A stretch of DNA of 15,577 bases from JBOGWA01 sp050693155. GTDB lineage: Bacteria > Actinomycetota > UBA4738 > CALAEC01. The DNA is taken from assembly GCA_050693155.1 (NCBI GenBank), contig JBOGWA010000130.1, positions 1 through 15,577 of the forward strand, read 5' to 3'. The notes under the pieces are model-generated. The model made no database searches and was not told the DNA's origin. It saw only the letters and a list, made by a program, of their open reading frames with translations. The position numbers and the translations under genes were made by a program. Of this stretch, positions 7,379 through 14,554 are shown piece by piece. Within the stretch, counting starts at the first letter, position 1, and each line of letters starts with the position of its first letter.

Positions 7379-7400
7379 TGCGTGTGAACCGCCGGTGAAC
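7379..7400 (-). promoter_or_regulatory. Second PHO box, in the divergent intergenic region
   Basis: The minus strand reads GTTCACCGGCG (7400-7390) then GTTCACACGCA (7389-7379), again with an exact 11-bp period. The core heptamers GTTCACC and GTTCACA occur in the same order and spacing as in the pstS box. Orientation favours control of the small gene starting at 7350. It also lies directly upstream of the expected -35 position of the divergent gene at 7439, so the regulator could activate one gene and affect the other. Confidence 0.78.
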
Positions 7401-7423
7401 GCTCGCCGAAGATTGGCCGGGGC

Positions 7424-7429
7424 CATAAT
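7424..7429 (+). promoter_or_regulatory. Candidate -10 element of the cyclase/STAND gene
   Basis: CATAAT matches TATAAT at five of six positions in otherwise GC-rich sequence. Transcription would start at about 7436-7439, at or next to the GTG at 7439, which suggests a leaderless mRNA. No clear -35 is seen; that position abuts the PHO box at 7379-7400. Confidence 0.5.
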
Positions 7430-7438
7430 CTGCGGCGA

Positions 7439-10087
7439 GTGAAACGAATGGCGGAGCGCCCCACCGGAACCGTCACGTTTCTGTTCTCCGACATCGAGGG
7501 CAGCACGCGCCTGCTCGGGCAGCTCGGGGACCGGTACAAGGAGATCCTCGAGGCGCACCAGCGACTGCTTCGCACGGCGTTTGAGCCCTGCGAGGGCGTC
7601 GAGGTACGGACAGAGGGAGACTCGTTCTTTGTCGTCTTTCCTCGAGCGCCGTTGGCGGTTGCTGCTGCCGTTGCCGGCCAGCGTGCCCTCGCCCATCACT
7701 CATGGCCCGAGGACGGTGTCGTCCGGGTGCGGATGGGTCTGCACACCGGCGAAGGCGTCCTCGGCGGCGACGACTATGTTGGGATCGATGTTCACCGTGC
7801 AGCCCGCATCGGCGCGGCCGGACACGGTGGACAGATTCTCATCTCGGAAACGACGCGCGCACTTTGCTCCGAAAACCTTCCGGATGGCGTGACCCTCAAA
7901 GATCTCAGTGAGCACGTACTGAAGGACCTGCCACAGCCGGAGCACCTCTTCCAGGTCGACATCCAGGGTCTCCCGACGCAGTTCCCTCCCGTTCGATCCC
8001 TCGAAGCAAAACCGGGGAATCTGCCCGCGCAGCTCACGACGTTCGTCGGCCGCGAGGACGACATCGAGGCCGTCAAAGGACTTCTCACCCTGAATCGGTT
8101 GGTAACCCTCACCGGGCCGGGGGGGACGGGCAAGACGCGGTTGAGCCTGAGAGTCGCCGACGAGAGCCAGCCGTCGTTCGAGGACGGCGCCTACTTCGTG
8201 CGCCTCGCGCCGATCAGGGATCCGAACCTGGTCATACCCACGATCACAACGACTCTGGGGCTTCGCGAGGATTCGGCGCAACGATCGTTCGACACCCTCG
8301 CTGCTCACCTCGACGGCAAGAGTGTTCTGCTCGTGCTCGACAACCTGGAACAAGTGATCTCGGCGGCTCCCGATATCGGCGAGCTCCTCGGGGCAACGGA
8401 GCGCGTGCGAATCATTTGCACGAGTCGAGAGGCGCTCCGTGTCGCGGGCGAGCAGGAATACCCGGTGCCGCCCCTATCACTCCCAGATCCTGCGCACCTT
8501 CCGCCGCTCGAGGCGCTCACCCAGTACGAGGCGGTCGCGCTGTTCATCGAGCGGGCGAACGCGGTGCGACCTGGGTTCGCCGTCACGAACGAGAACGCCC
8601 CTGCGGTGGCCGAAATTACGACGCGGCTCGACGGCCTCCCGCTCGCGATCGAGCTTGCCGCCGCTCGAGTGAAGATCCTGACGCCGGAAGCGATCCTTGC
8701 CCGCCTCGGCGATCGTCTGTCCCTCCTCGCCGGCGGCCCCCGGGACCTTGACGCGCGACAGCAGACGTTGCGCGACGCGATCGCGTGGTCCTTCGACCTG
8801 CTCGACGAAACCGAGCAACGTCTCTTCGCGCGCCTCGCGGTCTTCATGGGGGGCTTCTCGATCGAGGCTGCGGAGGCGGTCTGTCCGCGGAGGGAGCTAG
8901 GTGTCGATGTGCTCGACGGAATCGCGTCTCTTGTGAACAAGAGCCTCCTGCGGCAAATGGAGCTGGATCACCCGGAGCCTCGGTTCGTCATGCTGGAGAC
9001 GATCCGCGAGTACGCGGCCGAACGTCTCGCCGATGCAGCTGACGCCGAGGAGATCAGAAGGCGGCACGCGGAGTTCTTCCTCAACCTCGCGGAGCAGGCC
9101 GCACCGGAACTCACGGGCGCCAACCAGGCCTCCTGGCTCGACACGCTGGAGCATGAGCACAACAACTTCCGGTCGGCGCTCGAATGGGCCGAGGGAGGTG
9201 AGCAGATCGAAACCGTGCTTCGGACCGGCGGCGCCCTCTGGCGGTTCTGGCAGATGCGCGGGTACCTCCGCGAGGCGAGGGAGCGGCTCACCCAAATGCT
9301 CGAGATCTCGGCATCGAGCAAGCACCCGGAAGCGCGAGCCGGGGCGCTCGAAGCGGCAGGGGGTGTGACCTACTGGATGGGTGACTTCGAGGCAGCGAAG
9401 GGTTTCTATGAGGAGTGTCTCGAGCTGCGACGGCAGCTCGGAGACAAGAAGGCGGTTGCCGAGGCTCTGTTCAACCTGTCCTTTGCCTTCACGGTGGCGC
9501 CTCCGGATGCGGGGCGCGACATTCCTCGAGGGACGGCCATTCTCGAGGAAAGCTTGGCTCTCTTCCGCGAGCTCGACGACCGGAGCGGGCTCTCAAGAGG
9601 GCTCTGGGGCCTCGCAAATGCACGCCGGGAGGCGGGCGAGCTGGTGTTGGCCAGGGAGGCGGTGCTCGAGGCGCTGTCGATGCACCGAGAGCTCGGCGAT
9701 CGTTTCAGTGAAGCGTGGGATCTCCATCAGCTCGGAATCATCGCCCTGGATTTCCGTGAAGTGGAACAAGCACGAGAGTGGTGCCAGCAAGCGCTCGAAA
9801 TCTTTGCCGAGGCCGGAGATCTCTCTGGGATCGCGCTGGTCCTCGCCGATTTCGCGGGGCTGGCCTTCGGGAATGGGGACCCGGAGCGCGCAGCACGATT
9901 GTTCGGTGCGGCGACCGAGATCGAAGCCAAGGCAGGAACGGGACTAGTCGCCTCGTCTGCTGCGACCGAGAGATGGCTGGAAGAGATCGAGCAGACTCTT
10001 GAGGATCCGCGGATGCAGCGCGCCCAGGAGGAGGGGAGGGCGTTGAGCGTCCACGAAGCCGTCGCCTACGCGCTGAAGGGAAAGTAA
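7439..10087 (+). CDS. Class III nucleotidyl cyclase-like / STAND (NB-ARC) ATPase / TPR signalling protein
   Basis: This 882-residue cytoplasmic protein has three parts. Residues 10-175 form a class III cyclase-like domain (TVTFLFSDIEGSTRLL) with both metal aspartates, Asp18 and Asp61 (RTEGDSFFVVF). The usual transition-state pair Asn/Arg is His119/Arg123 (DVHRAARI), and the usual adenine-binding Lys appears as Arg57, so activity is uncertain. Residues 195-500 form an AfsR-like STAND ATPase: FVGRE, Walker A GPGGTGKT (226-233), Walker B VLLVLDN (296-302), CTSREAL, and GLPLAIELAAAR (399-410). Residues 530-850 hold helical TPR-like repeats. Many mycobacterial relatives end in a LuxR helix-turn-helix; none is visible here, so it probably acts through protein contacts or a nucleotide signal. 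The GTG at 7439 may be leaderless; an ATG at 7448 is the alternative. Confidence 0.88.
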   Translation: MKRMAERPTGTVTFLFSDIEGSTRLLGQLGDRYKEILEAHQRLLRTAFEPCEGVEVRTEGDSFFVVFPRAPLAVAAAVAGQRALAHHSWPEDGVVRVRMGLHTGEGVLGGDDYVGIDVHRAARIGAAGHGGQILISETTRALCSENLPDGVTLKDLSEHVLKDLPQPEHLFQVDIQGLPTQFPPVRSLEAKPGNLPAQLTTFVGREDDIEAVKGLLTLNRLVTLTGPGGTGKTRLSLRVADESQPSFEDGAYFVRLAPIRDPNLVIPTITTTLGLREDSAQRSFDTLAAHLDGKSVLLVLDNLEQVISAAPDIGELLGATERVRIICTSREALRVAGEQEYPVPPLSLPDPAHLPPLEALTQYEAVALFIERANAVRPGFAVTNENAPAVAEITTRLDGLPLAIELAAARVKILTPEAILARLGDRLSLLAGGPRDLDARQQTLRDAIAWSFDLLDETEQRLFARLAVFMGGFSIEAAEAVCPRRELGVDVLDGIASLVNKSLLRQMELDHPEPRFVMLETIREYAAERLADAADAEEIRRRHAEFFLNLAEQAAPELTGANQASWLDTLEHEHNNFRSALEWAEGGEQIETVLRTGGALWRFWQMRGYLREARERLTQMLEISASSKHPEARAGALEAAGGVTYWMGDFEAAKGFYEECLELRRQLGDKKAVAEALFNLSFAFTVAPPDAGRDIPRGTAILEESLALFRELDDRSGLSRGLWGLANARREAGELVLAREAVLEALSMHRELGDRFSEAWDLHQLGIIALDFREVEQAREWCQQALEIFAEAGDLSGIALVLADFAGLAFGNGDPERAARLFGAATEIEAKAGTGLVASSAATERWLEEIEQTLEDPRMQRAQEEGRALSVHEAVAYALKGK

Positions 10088-10119
10088 CGGATCCCAAGCG
10101 GAGCGTCGTGTAGGCCGCG

Positions 10120-11271
10120 CTACCTGGCCGGGTCCGCCCTCGAGATGTGTGTGTCCGGGTGGTAGGCCTGCCACGCGAACCAGAACGCGTTGATGTGCGC
10201 AACGGGCTCGAGCTGCTCGCCCTCGAGTGGGCCCGAGACGGCAAGGCCGCCGAGCGACCAAACCGAACTCGTCTCCCGGTCCACGATCTCTCCGTCGCGC
10301 ACCCGGAAGTTGAGTCTGCGTCCGTTGGCCTCTGGCACGAACACTCCGGAGGACCCGACGTCCCGCCCGAGCGCGATCTCGGGGCTGTCGAGCGCGGACG
10401 CCACGCCGGCCCTCCAGAACACCGCCACCTCCCGTCCCCCCACTCGATCTTGGACGACCCCCGCCTCCGCCCTGAAACCGTCCGAGAGGATGGAGTAGGG
10501 GAACGCCACTACTTGCTTGCTCTGTTCAATACCGACCACGCGTTCGATCGGGTTCAAGCGGTCGTCGATGTTGCCCCGAAACAGGAACGGAGATTCGTTC
10601 GTGTCGTAGAAGTCGTACGGATTCGTTCCGTACGGTTTGCTGAATCCCGTGTCCTTGGAGAGAACCAGTCCGTCCGTATGGTCCTGCCGGAACTGCTCGA
10701 AGGAGAGGATCTGAGCCGGCACCACCGCGAGCCGCGCGCCGGCAAGTTCGCCCTGGACCGCGCGCCCCTCGAAGTGCAGCCACAGGGAATCGGTCTGCCG
10801 GTCGTACATCACCAGCGCGCTGTCGTAGAGTTTCCCCGACGTCCCGAAGTCGAGCACCGTGCTTTTGTGGACGCGTTCGAATACCACCGCCGAGTTGCAC
10901 AGCGGGCAGTAGGTGACGGCGACCGGTTGCCCCGCGACGACGTCGTTCACGATCTCGTGCCACGTGAGGATTTGCAGCGGGTACGCGCGGGCCTCTTCGT
11001 TCAGCTCGAGGGAAACGACCGGTTCATTAGGTGAGAGGAAGTCTGCGTCTTCGATGGACACGAATCTCGGGTCGTCGATCGCCGGGATCGAGTCAGGAGG
11101 GAGGAGGTCGATCATGCGTCGAGGATCGAAGTTGCCGGAGGCCACCTGCCGCTCCGAGGCGTCGGGGGCCGGATCCTCGCTAGGAACGCTGCCGCCGGTC
11201 AGGGTGATCGCAAGCGATCCACCGAGCACCGCGAGGGCGATCAGTCCGGCGATCGCAACCTTCCGGCTCAT
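10120..11271 (-). CDS. DUF3179 domain-containing membrane-anchored protein
   Basis: This 383-residue protein has an N-terminal hydrophobic segment (about residues 5-25), acting as signal anchor or signal peptide, so the rest is extracytoplasmic. The remainder matches the DUF3179 pattern: YPLQILTWHEIVND (97-110), VTYCPLCNSAVVF with Cys122 and Cys125 (119-131), FGTSGKLYDSALVMYDRQT (142-160) and SLWLHFEGRAVQGE. The family's molecular function is not established; the conserved CPLCN pair could be a redox or metal site. The ATG at 11271 is preferred to an in-frame TTG at 11283; upstream Shine-Dalgarno signals are weak for both. It converges on the cyclase/STAND gene (32 bp between stops) and diverges from hppD. 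Confidence 0.85.
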   Translation of the reverse strand: MSRKVAIAGLIALAVLGGSLAITLTGGSVPSEDPAPDASERQVASGNFDPRRMIDLLPPDSIPAIDDPRFVSIEDADFLSPNEPVVSLELNEEARAYPLQILTWHEIVNDVVAGQPVAVTYCPLCNSAVVFERVHKSTVLDFGTSGKLYDSALVMYDRQTDSLWLHFEGRAVQGELAGARLAVVPAQILSFEQFRQDHTDGLVLSKDTGFSKPYGTNPYDFYDTNESPFLFRGNIDDRLNPIERVVGIEQSKQVVAFPYSILSDGFRAEAGVVQDRVGGREVAVFWRAGVASALDSPEIALGRDVGSSGVFVPEANGRRLNFRVRDGEIVDRETSSVWSLGGLAVSGPLEGEQLEPVAHINAFWFAWQAYHPDTHISRADPAR

Positions 11272-11405
11272 CGAGAGTTCCAACGGGCGGCTCGCCCCTT
11301 CTGTTCCCTCTCACGGCGGGGGCTCGGGCGGATCGCTCGCCACGGCGTTTGACCGCCGAGGGCCATCGGCGAGACGTCCCCGATCAGAATCACTGCCGCG
11401 CGCGC

Positions 11406-11411
11406 TATAGT
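11406..11411 (+). promoter_or_regulatory. Possible -10 element of hppD
   Basis: TATAGT matches the -10 consensus at five of six positions and is the best such match in the 158-bp gap between the DUF3179 gene and hppD. Transcription would start near 11418, at the edge of the Shine-Dalgarno, giving a very short leader or a leaderless GTG start at 11421. I see no operator-like repeat in the rest of this gap. Confidence 0.4.
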
Positions 11412-11416
11412 CGCCC

Positions 11417-11421
11417 GGAGG
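11417..11421 (+). promoter_or_regulatory. Ribosome binding site deciding the hppD start
   Basis: GGAGG is followed by eight bases and the ATG at 11430. This supports 11430 rather than the long upstream extension of the open frame to 11349. An in-frame GTG at 11421 overlaps the motif and would only be used on a leaderless transcript. Confidence 0.65.
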
Positions 11422-11429
11422 TGACGACG

Positions 11430-12530
11430 ATGTCGCAGGAAGACTTCCTTCCGCTTCAAGGAATCGACCACATCGAGTTCTATGTCGGAAACGCCCGGCA
11501 GGCTGCCCACTATTACTCATCGGCGTTTGGTTTTCAGGTTGCCGCCTATGCCGGGCAAGAGACCAAGGTCCGCGACCGAGCCTCCTGGCTGCTCGAGCAG
11601 GACGACGTCCGGTGGGTCATGACGGGGGCGCTCGACCCCAAGAGCCCGATCGCCAAGCACGTCCACGACCACGGCGACGGCGTCAAGGACGTCGCCCTCC
11701 GTGTGCCCGACGCCACCGACGCATGGGAACAGACCACCAAGCGCGGCGCCGAGAGCGCCATGGAGCCGACGATCATCGAAGACGAACATGGCAAGGTCGT
11801 TCGCTCGGCCATCAAGGCATACGGCGACACGATCCACTCCTTCATCGAACGCGAGAACTACTCCGGCGTGTTTCTTCCCGGCTACCGGGAGGAGGAGTCT
11901 TTCCCCGACAACGGCCCGCCGGTCGGGCTGAAGACGATCGACCACGTCGTCGCGAACGTCGAGCTCGGAAAGATGAACGAGTGGGTTGACTACTACGCGC
12001 GGATCATGGGGTTCAGCCAGCTCGTCCACTTCCGCGACGACCAGATCTCCACCGAGTACACCGCCCTCATGTCCAAGGTCATGTGGGACGGAAAAGGGCG
12101 GATCAAGTTTCCGATCAACGAGCCGGCCGAGGGAAAGAAGAAGTCGCAGATCGAGGAGTACCTCGACTACTACCGCTCGCCGGGCGTCCAGCACATGGCG
12201 ATCCAGAGCGAGGACATCGTTGCGACGGTTGACGCGCTCCGGAAGCGCGGCGTGCGGTTCATCCGCGTCCCCGAAACCTACTACGAGGCGCTCCGCGAGC
12301 GGGTGGGAGAGATCGAGGAGGACTACTCGGATCTCGAGCGCCTCGGGATTCTCGCCGACCGCGACGACGAGGGATACCTGCTCCAGATCTTCACGAAGAT
12401 CCAGCAGGACCGCCCCACGGTCTTTTACGAGGTGATCGAGCGCCACGGCTCGAAGGGGTTTGGCCTCGGGAACTTCAAGGAGCTCTTCGTCGCGATCGAG
12501 CGGGAGCAGGCCGAGCGCGGCAACCTGTAG
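11430..12530 (+). CDS. hppD: 4-hydroxyphenylpyruvate dioxygenase
   Basis: This Fe(II) enzyme converts 4-hydroxyphenylpyruvate and O2 to homogentisate and CO2 in tyrosine catabolism. The 366-residue length fits the family. It has two vicinal-oxygen-chelate halves: an N-terminal one (GIDHIEFYVGNA, about 10-150) and a catalytic C-terminal one (about 165-355). The iron ligands are His172 (TIDHVVANV), His255 (GVQHMAIQS) and Glu334 (FYEVIERHG). The C-terminal signature FTKIQQDRP, followed by GSKGFGLGNFKELFVAIERE, separates HPPD from hydroxymandelate synthase-like and glyoxalase-like relatives, though sequence alone does not fully exclude the former. It is followed after 5 bp by a cupin gene. Homogentisate dioxygenase and later pathway genes are not in the window. 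Confidence 0.95.
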   Translation: MSQEDFLPLQGIDHIEFYVGNARQAAHYYSSAFGFQVAAYAGQETKVRDRASWLLEQDDVRWVMTGALDPKSPIAKHVHDHGDGVKDVALRVPDATDAWEQTTKRGAESAMEPTIIEDEHGKVVRSAIKAYGDTIHSFIERENYSGVFLPGYREEESFPDNGPPVGLKTIDHVVANVELGKMNEWVDYYARIMGFSQLVHFRDDQISTEYTALMSKVMWDGKGRIKFPINEPAEGKKKSQIEEYLDYYRSPGVQHMAIQSEDIVATVDALRKRGVRFIRVPETYYEALRERVGEIEEDYSDLERLGILADRDDEGYLLQIFTKIQQDRPTVFYEVIERHGSKGFGLGNFKELFVAIEREQAERGNL

Positions 12531-12535
12531 AGGGC

Positions 12536-13072
12536 GTGGCCCACGCCGGGCAGGAGCTCGACAACCCCGTTACCGGCGAGCGGATCATCTTTCGGGAGAC
12601 CTCGGCGGACACCGGGGGCGAGCTCTTTCGGTTCGAGCTCTTCATGAAGCCCGGCGGTTTCGTCCCCGCCGAGCACCTGCATCCGAATCAGGAGGAACGC
12701 TTCGAGGTGATCTCCGGCAGGCCCAGATTCAGCCTTGCGGGAGACGTCCGGGACGCCGGGGACGGTGACGTCCTCGTCGCTCCACCGGACATGGAGCACG
12801 TCTTCTGGAATCCGGGCGCCGAATCGGCTCACCTCATCATCGAACTCCGCCCGGCGCTTGCCAGCGAACGCCTCTTCGAGACGATCTGGGGCCTCGCGTC
12901 CGAGGGGAAGCTGGCCTCGAATGGTCTCCCGAGGAATCCATTCCAGCTAGCGGTGATAGGTGAGGAGTTTCGCGAAGAGGTCCGGCCCGTCGGGCCAGTT
13001 CTCCGCGCTCTCGACCTGCTGACACCCGCGGCCGCCTCGGTCGGCCGGCTCCTCGGGTACCGAATCCGTTAG
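12536..13072 (+). CDS. Cupin domain protein coupled to hppD
   Basis: This 178-residue protein has a single cupin barrel in its first two thirds. Cupin motif 1 is visible as PGGFVPAEHLHPNQEERFEV, with candidate metal ligands His47, His49 and Glu53. Motif 2 is GDVLVAPPDMEHVFWN, with His88. The C-terminal third (about 115-178) is helical, contains a hydrophobic stretch and ends basic; I do not recognise it. The GTG at 12536 is the only start that leaves the barrel intact. It lies 5 bp after the hppD stop and AGAGGG overlaps that stop, so translational coupling to hppD is likely. The substrate is unknown. Co-transcription suggests, but does not prove, a link to aromatic compound metabolism. Confidence 0.82.
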   Translation: MAHAGQELDNPVTGERIIFRETSADTGGELFRFELFMKPGGFVPAEHLHPNQEERFEVISGRPRFSLAGDVRDAGDGDVLVAPPDMEHVFWNPGAESAHLIIELRPALASERLFETIWGLASEGKLASNGLPRNPFQLAVIGEEFREEVRPVGPVLRALDLLTPAAASVGRLLGYRIR

Positions 13073-13082
13073 GGTGTGTCCG

Positions 13083-13101
13083 AACGGGGAAGAGACCCGT
13101 T
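13083..13101 (+). other. Small hairpin between the cupin and lipoprotein genes
   Basis: AACGGG (13083-13088) and CCCGTT (13096-13101) form a 6-bp stem with a 7-base loop, extendable by a G-T wobble and a C-G pair. It could be a weak terminator for the hppD-cupin unit or a leader structure of the lipoprotein mRNA. Only three Ts follow, so termination would be inefficient. Confidence 0.4.
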
Positions 13102-13114
13102 TGATATCGGAAGG

Positions 13115-13120
13115 GGAGGG
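13115..13120 (+). promoter_or_regulatory. Ribosome binding site deciding the lipoprotein start
   Basis: GGAGGG, in a purine-rich run, ends 4 nt before the ATG at 13125. It rules out the upstream GTG at 13074 as the main start and makes the later ATG at 13149 less likely. Confidence 0.7.
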
Positions 13121-13124
13121 GAGC

Positions 13125-13892
13125 ATGAGATCACACAATTTCAGTTTGATGTCGCGCCTGCTCACGCTGGCTGCAGCGCTGGCGCTCGTGGCCGCCGCTT
13201 GCGGCGGCGACGGGGAAGAGGAGGCCCAGGGCGCCGACGTTCAGGCGTTCTGCGATGCGGCCGTCGAGGGAGAGGCGGCCGTGATCGCGTCAGAGGGTGG
13301 GGGCGGCGACCAGGTAGAGCCCTTGGTCGATCGGGTGGCGGAGACGGCCCCGGACGAGCTCGCGGACGAGGTGGGAGTCATCGTCGCGGGGGTCAGGGAA
13401 GCGATCGAGACCGACGACTCGTCGAACCTCGATTCGCCGGAGTTCCGGGAGGCGGATGAGGCCGTCGACCTGTATCTCCTCGCCAACTGTGGCTTCGAGC
13501 AGACCGAGGTCACAGCGGTGGAGTACGAGTTTCAGGGTGTCCCGGAGACGCTGCAAGCCGGCCGCATCGCCCTCGACTTCGTGAACGGGGGGGCCCAGGT
13601 CCACGAGATGGGCATCGTCAGGATCGATGAAGGCGTGGACCTGTCAGTCGAGGAGCTCCTTGATTTGCCCGAGAAGGAGTCCGACAAGCTCCTCACATTC
13701 GTGGGTTCCATGGTTTCTCCTCCGGGCGAGTCCGACGCGCAAGTTCTCGATCTCGAGCCGGGGCGCTACGGTTTCGCGTGCTTCATCCCCGAAGGCGCGA
13801 CGAGCCTCGAGCAGCTCGAGGAGGGCGGCGAGGACTTGGGACCGCCGCACTTCACGCTGGGTATGTTCGGCGAGTTCACCGTTTCCGCCTAA
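13125..13892 (+). CDS. Secreted lipoprotein with cupredoxin-like C-terminal domain
   Basis: The 255-residue product starts with a lipoprotein signal: basic MRSHNFSLMSR, a hydrophobic Leu/Ala core and the lipobox AAAC with lipidated Cys26, followed by an acidic linker. Residues about 38-125 form an acidic helical region I do not recognise. Residues about 135-255 look like a cupredoxin-fold beta sandwich: EFQGVPETLQAGRIALDFVN, then AQVHEMGIVRI, then LEPGRYGFACFIPEG and PPHFTLGMFGEFTV. His160, Cys219, His242 and Met247 fall where plastocyanin-like proteins hold copper, but Cys and the second His are separated by about 22 residues instead of the usual two. Copper binding is therefore uncertain; it may be a copper-free relative. 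The function is unknown. A perfect terminator hairpin follows 16 bp after the stop. Confidence 0.8.
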   Translation: MRSHNFSLMSRLLTLAAALALVAAACGGDGEEEAQGADVQAFCDAAVEGEAAVIASEGGGGDQVEPLVDRVAETAPDELADEVGVIVAGVREAIETDDSSNLDSPEFREADEAVDLYLLANCGFEQTEVTAVEYEFQGVPETLQAGRIALDFVNGGAQVHEMGIVRIDEGVDLSVEELLDLPEKESDKLLTFVGSMVSPPGESDAQVLDLEPGRYGFACFIPEGATSLEQLEEGGEDLGPPHFTLGMFGEFTVSA

Positions 13893-13908
13893 CTGCCTGT
13901 CAGCGGCT

Positions 13909-13940
13909 GAAAGGACCCGGGGCTCGCCCCGGGTCCTTTC
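13909..13940. terminator. Perfect 14-bp hairpin between convergent genes (bidirectional terminator)
   Basis: GAAAGGACCCGGGG (13909-13922) and CCCCGGGTCCTTTC (13927-13940) pair perfectly around the loop CTCG. The A-rich 5' and T-rich 3' ends of the stem give a pyrimidine-rich run after the GC core in both directions. It lies between the stop of the lipoprotein gene (13892) and the stop of the TetR gene (13943), so it probably serves both. Confidence 0.88.
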
Positions 13941-13942
13941 TC

Positions 13943-14539
13943 CTAGAGCCCGGTGATGCCGCGCCAGGCGAGGCGGACGAGGGTGTCTACCGCGCGCTTT
14001 CGGTCGCGCTTCTTCGCTCCCGGGTTTCGCTGCGCGACCGTCTCGGCCATGCCGATCAGACCCAGGGCAACGACCTCCGCCTGCACGGGGTCGAGCCGCC
14101 CCTCCGATTCGCGGACCATCACCTCGGTGACGTCGGCCAGGATCTCGTCCTTCGTCTCCTTGATGAGGCTTCGGAAGTCGCTTTCGGCGCCGATCTCCTC
14201 GGTCATCAGCAGCCTGAATCCTTCGGCATGCTCGTCGACGAAGTCGAAGTAGGCCTGAAATGAGGCCCGAATCCGCTCACGGTTCCCGGCTGAGGTCTGA
14301 AGCGCGGTTCGCACGCGGTCCTTGAGCTTGGCGACGTCAGACTCGAGCAGCGCGTGGTAGAGGTCCCGCTTCGAGGGGAAGTGGTCGTAGAGGATCGGCT
14401 TCGTGACGCCGGCCTCGCGAGCGACGGTGTCCATCGTCACCGTGTGAAAGCCGCGCCGCCCGAACACCTTTCTCGCGACGTCGAGGAGTTGAGCGCGCCG
14501 CTCCGGGCCCCGCATCCTTCGCTTCGCTCTCGTCGCCAT
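13943..14539 (-). CDS. TetR-family transcriptional regulator
   Basis: This is a 198-residue repressor-type regulator. The N-terminal helix-turn-helix (about 12-60) is typical: RRAQLLDVARKVFGRRGFHT, MDTVAREAGVTKPILYDHF, PSKRDLYHALLE. The C-terminal ligand domain is helical (FQAYFDFVDEHAEGFRLLMTEE) and resembles regulators of fatty-acid or acyl-CoA metabolism genes. Divergence from an acyl-CoA dehydrogenase suggests that it represses that gene and itself, with an acyl-CoA or related molecule as inducer; this is inference. The minus strand has a candidate -10 (TAGTAT, 14554-14549) only nine bases before the ATG, so the mRNA would be leaderless or nearly so, although GAGGT also lies 3 nt upstream. 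Confidence 0.9.
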   Translation of the reverse strand: MATRAKRRMRGPERRAQLLDVARKVFGRRGFHTVTMDTVAREAGVTKPILYDHFPSKRDLYHALLESDVAKLKDRVRTALQTSAGNRERIRASFQAYFDFVDEHAEGFRLLMTEEIGAESDFRSLIKETKDEILADVTEVMVRESEGRLDPVQAEVVALGLIGMAETVAQRNPGAKKRDRKRAVDTLVRLAWRGITGL

Positions 14540-14548
14540 TTGACCTCG

Positions 14549-14554
14549 ATACTA
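14549..14554 (-). promoter_or_regulatory. Candidate -10 element of the TetR gene
   Basis: The minus strand reads TAGTAT, five of six matches to TATAAT. The ATG follows after nine bases, pointing to a leaderless or very short-leader transcript. The element overlaps the first operator copy. Confidence 0.45.

Noticed and set aside
10088..10125. Possible terminator between the cyclase/STAND and DUF3179 genes
   Set aside because: Only a 4-bp stem (GTAG/CTAC) can be drawn and no T-run follows, so no terminator is claimed.
10147..11034. Plus-strand open frame of 295 codons opposite the DUF3179 gene
   Set aside because: Its product is rich in Arg, Glu, Val and His with no family features, typical of antisense frames in GC-rich DNA, while the minus-strand frame matches DUF3179 throughout.
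11517..12446. Minus-strand open frame opposite hppD
   Set aside because: It is an Asp/Val/Arg/Leu-rich antisense frame with no domain; hppD carries all its iron ligands on the plus strand.
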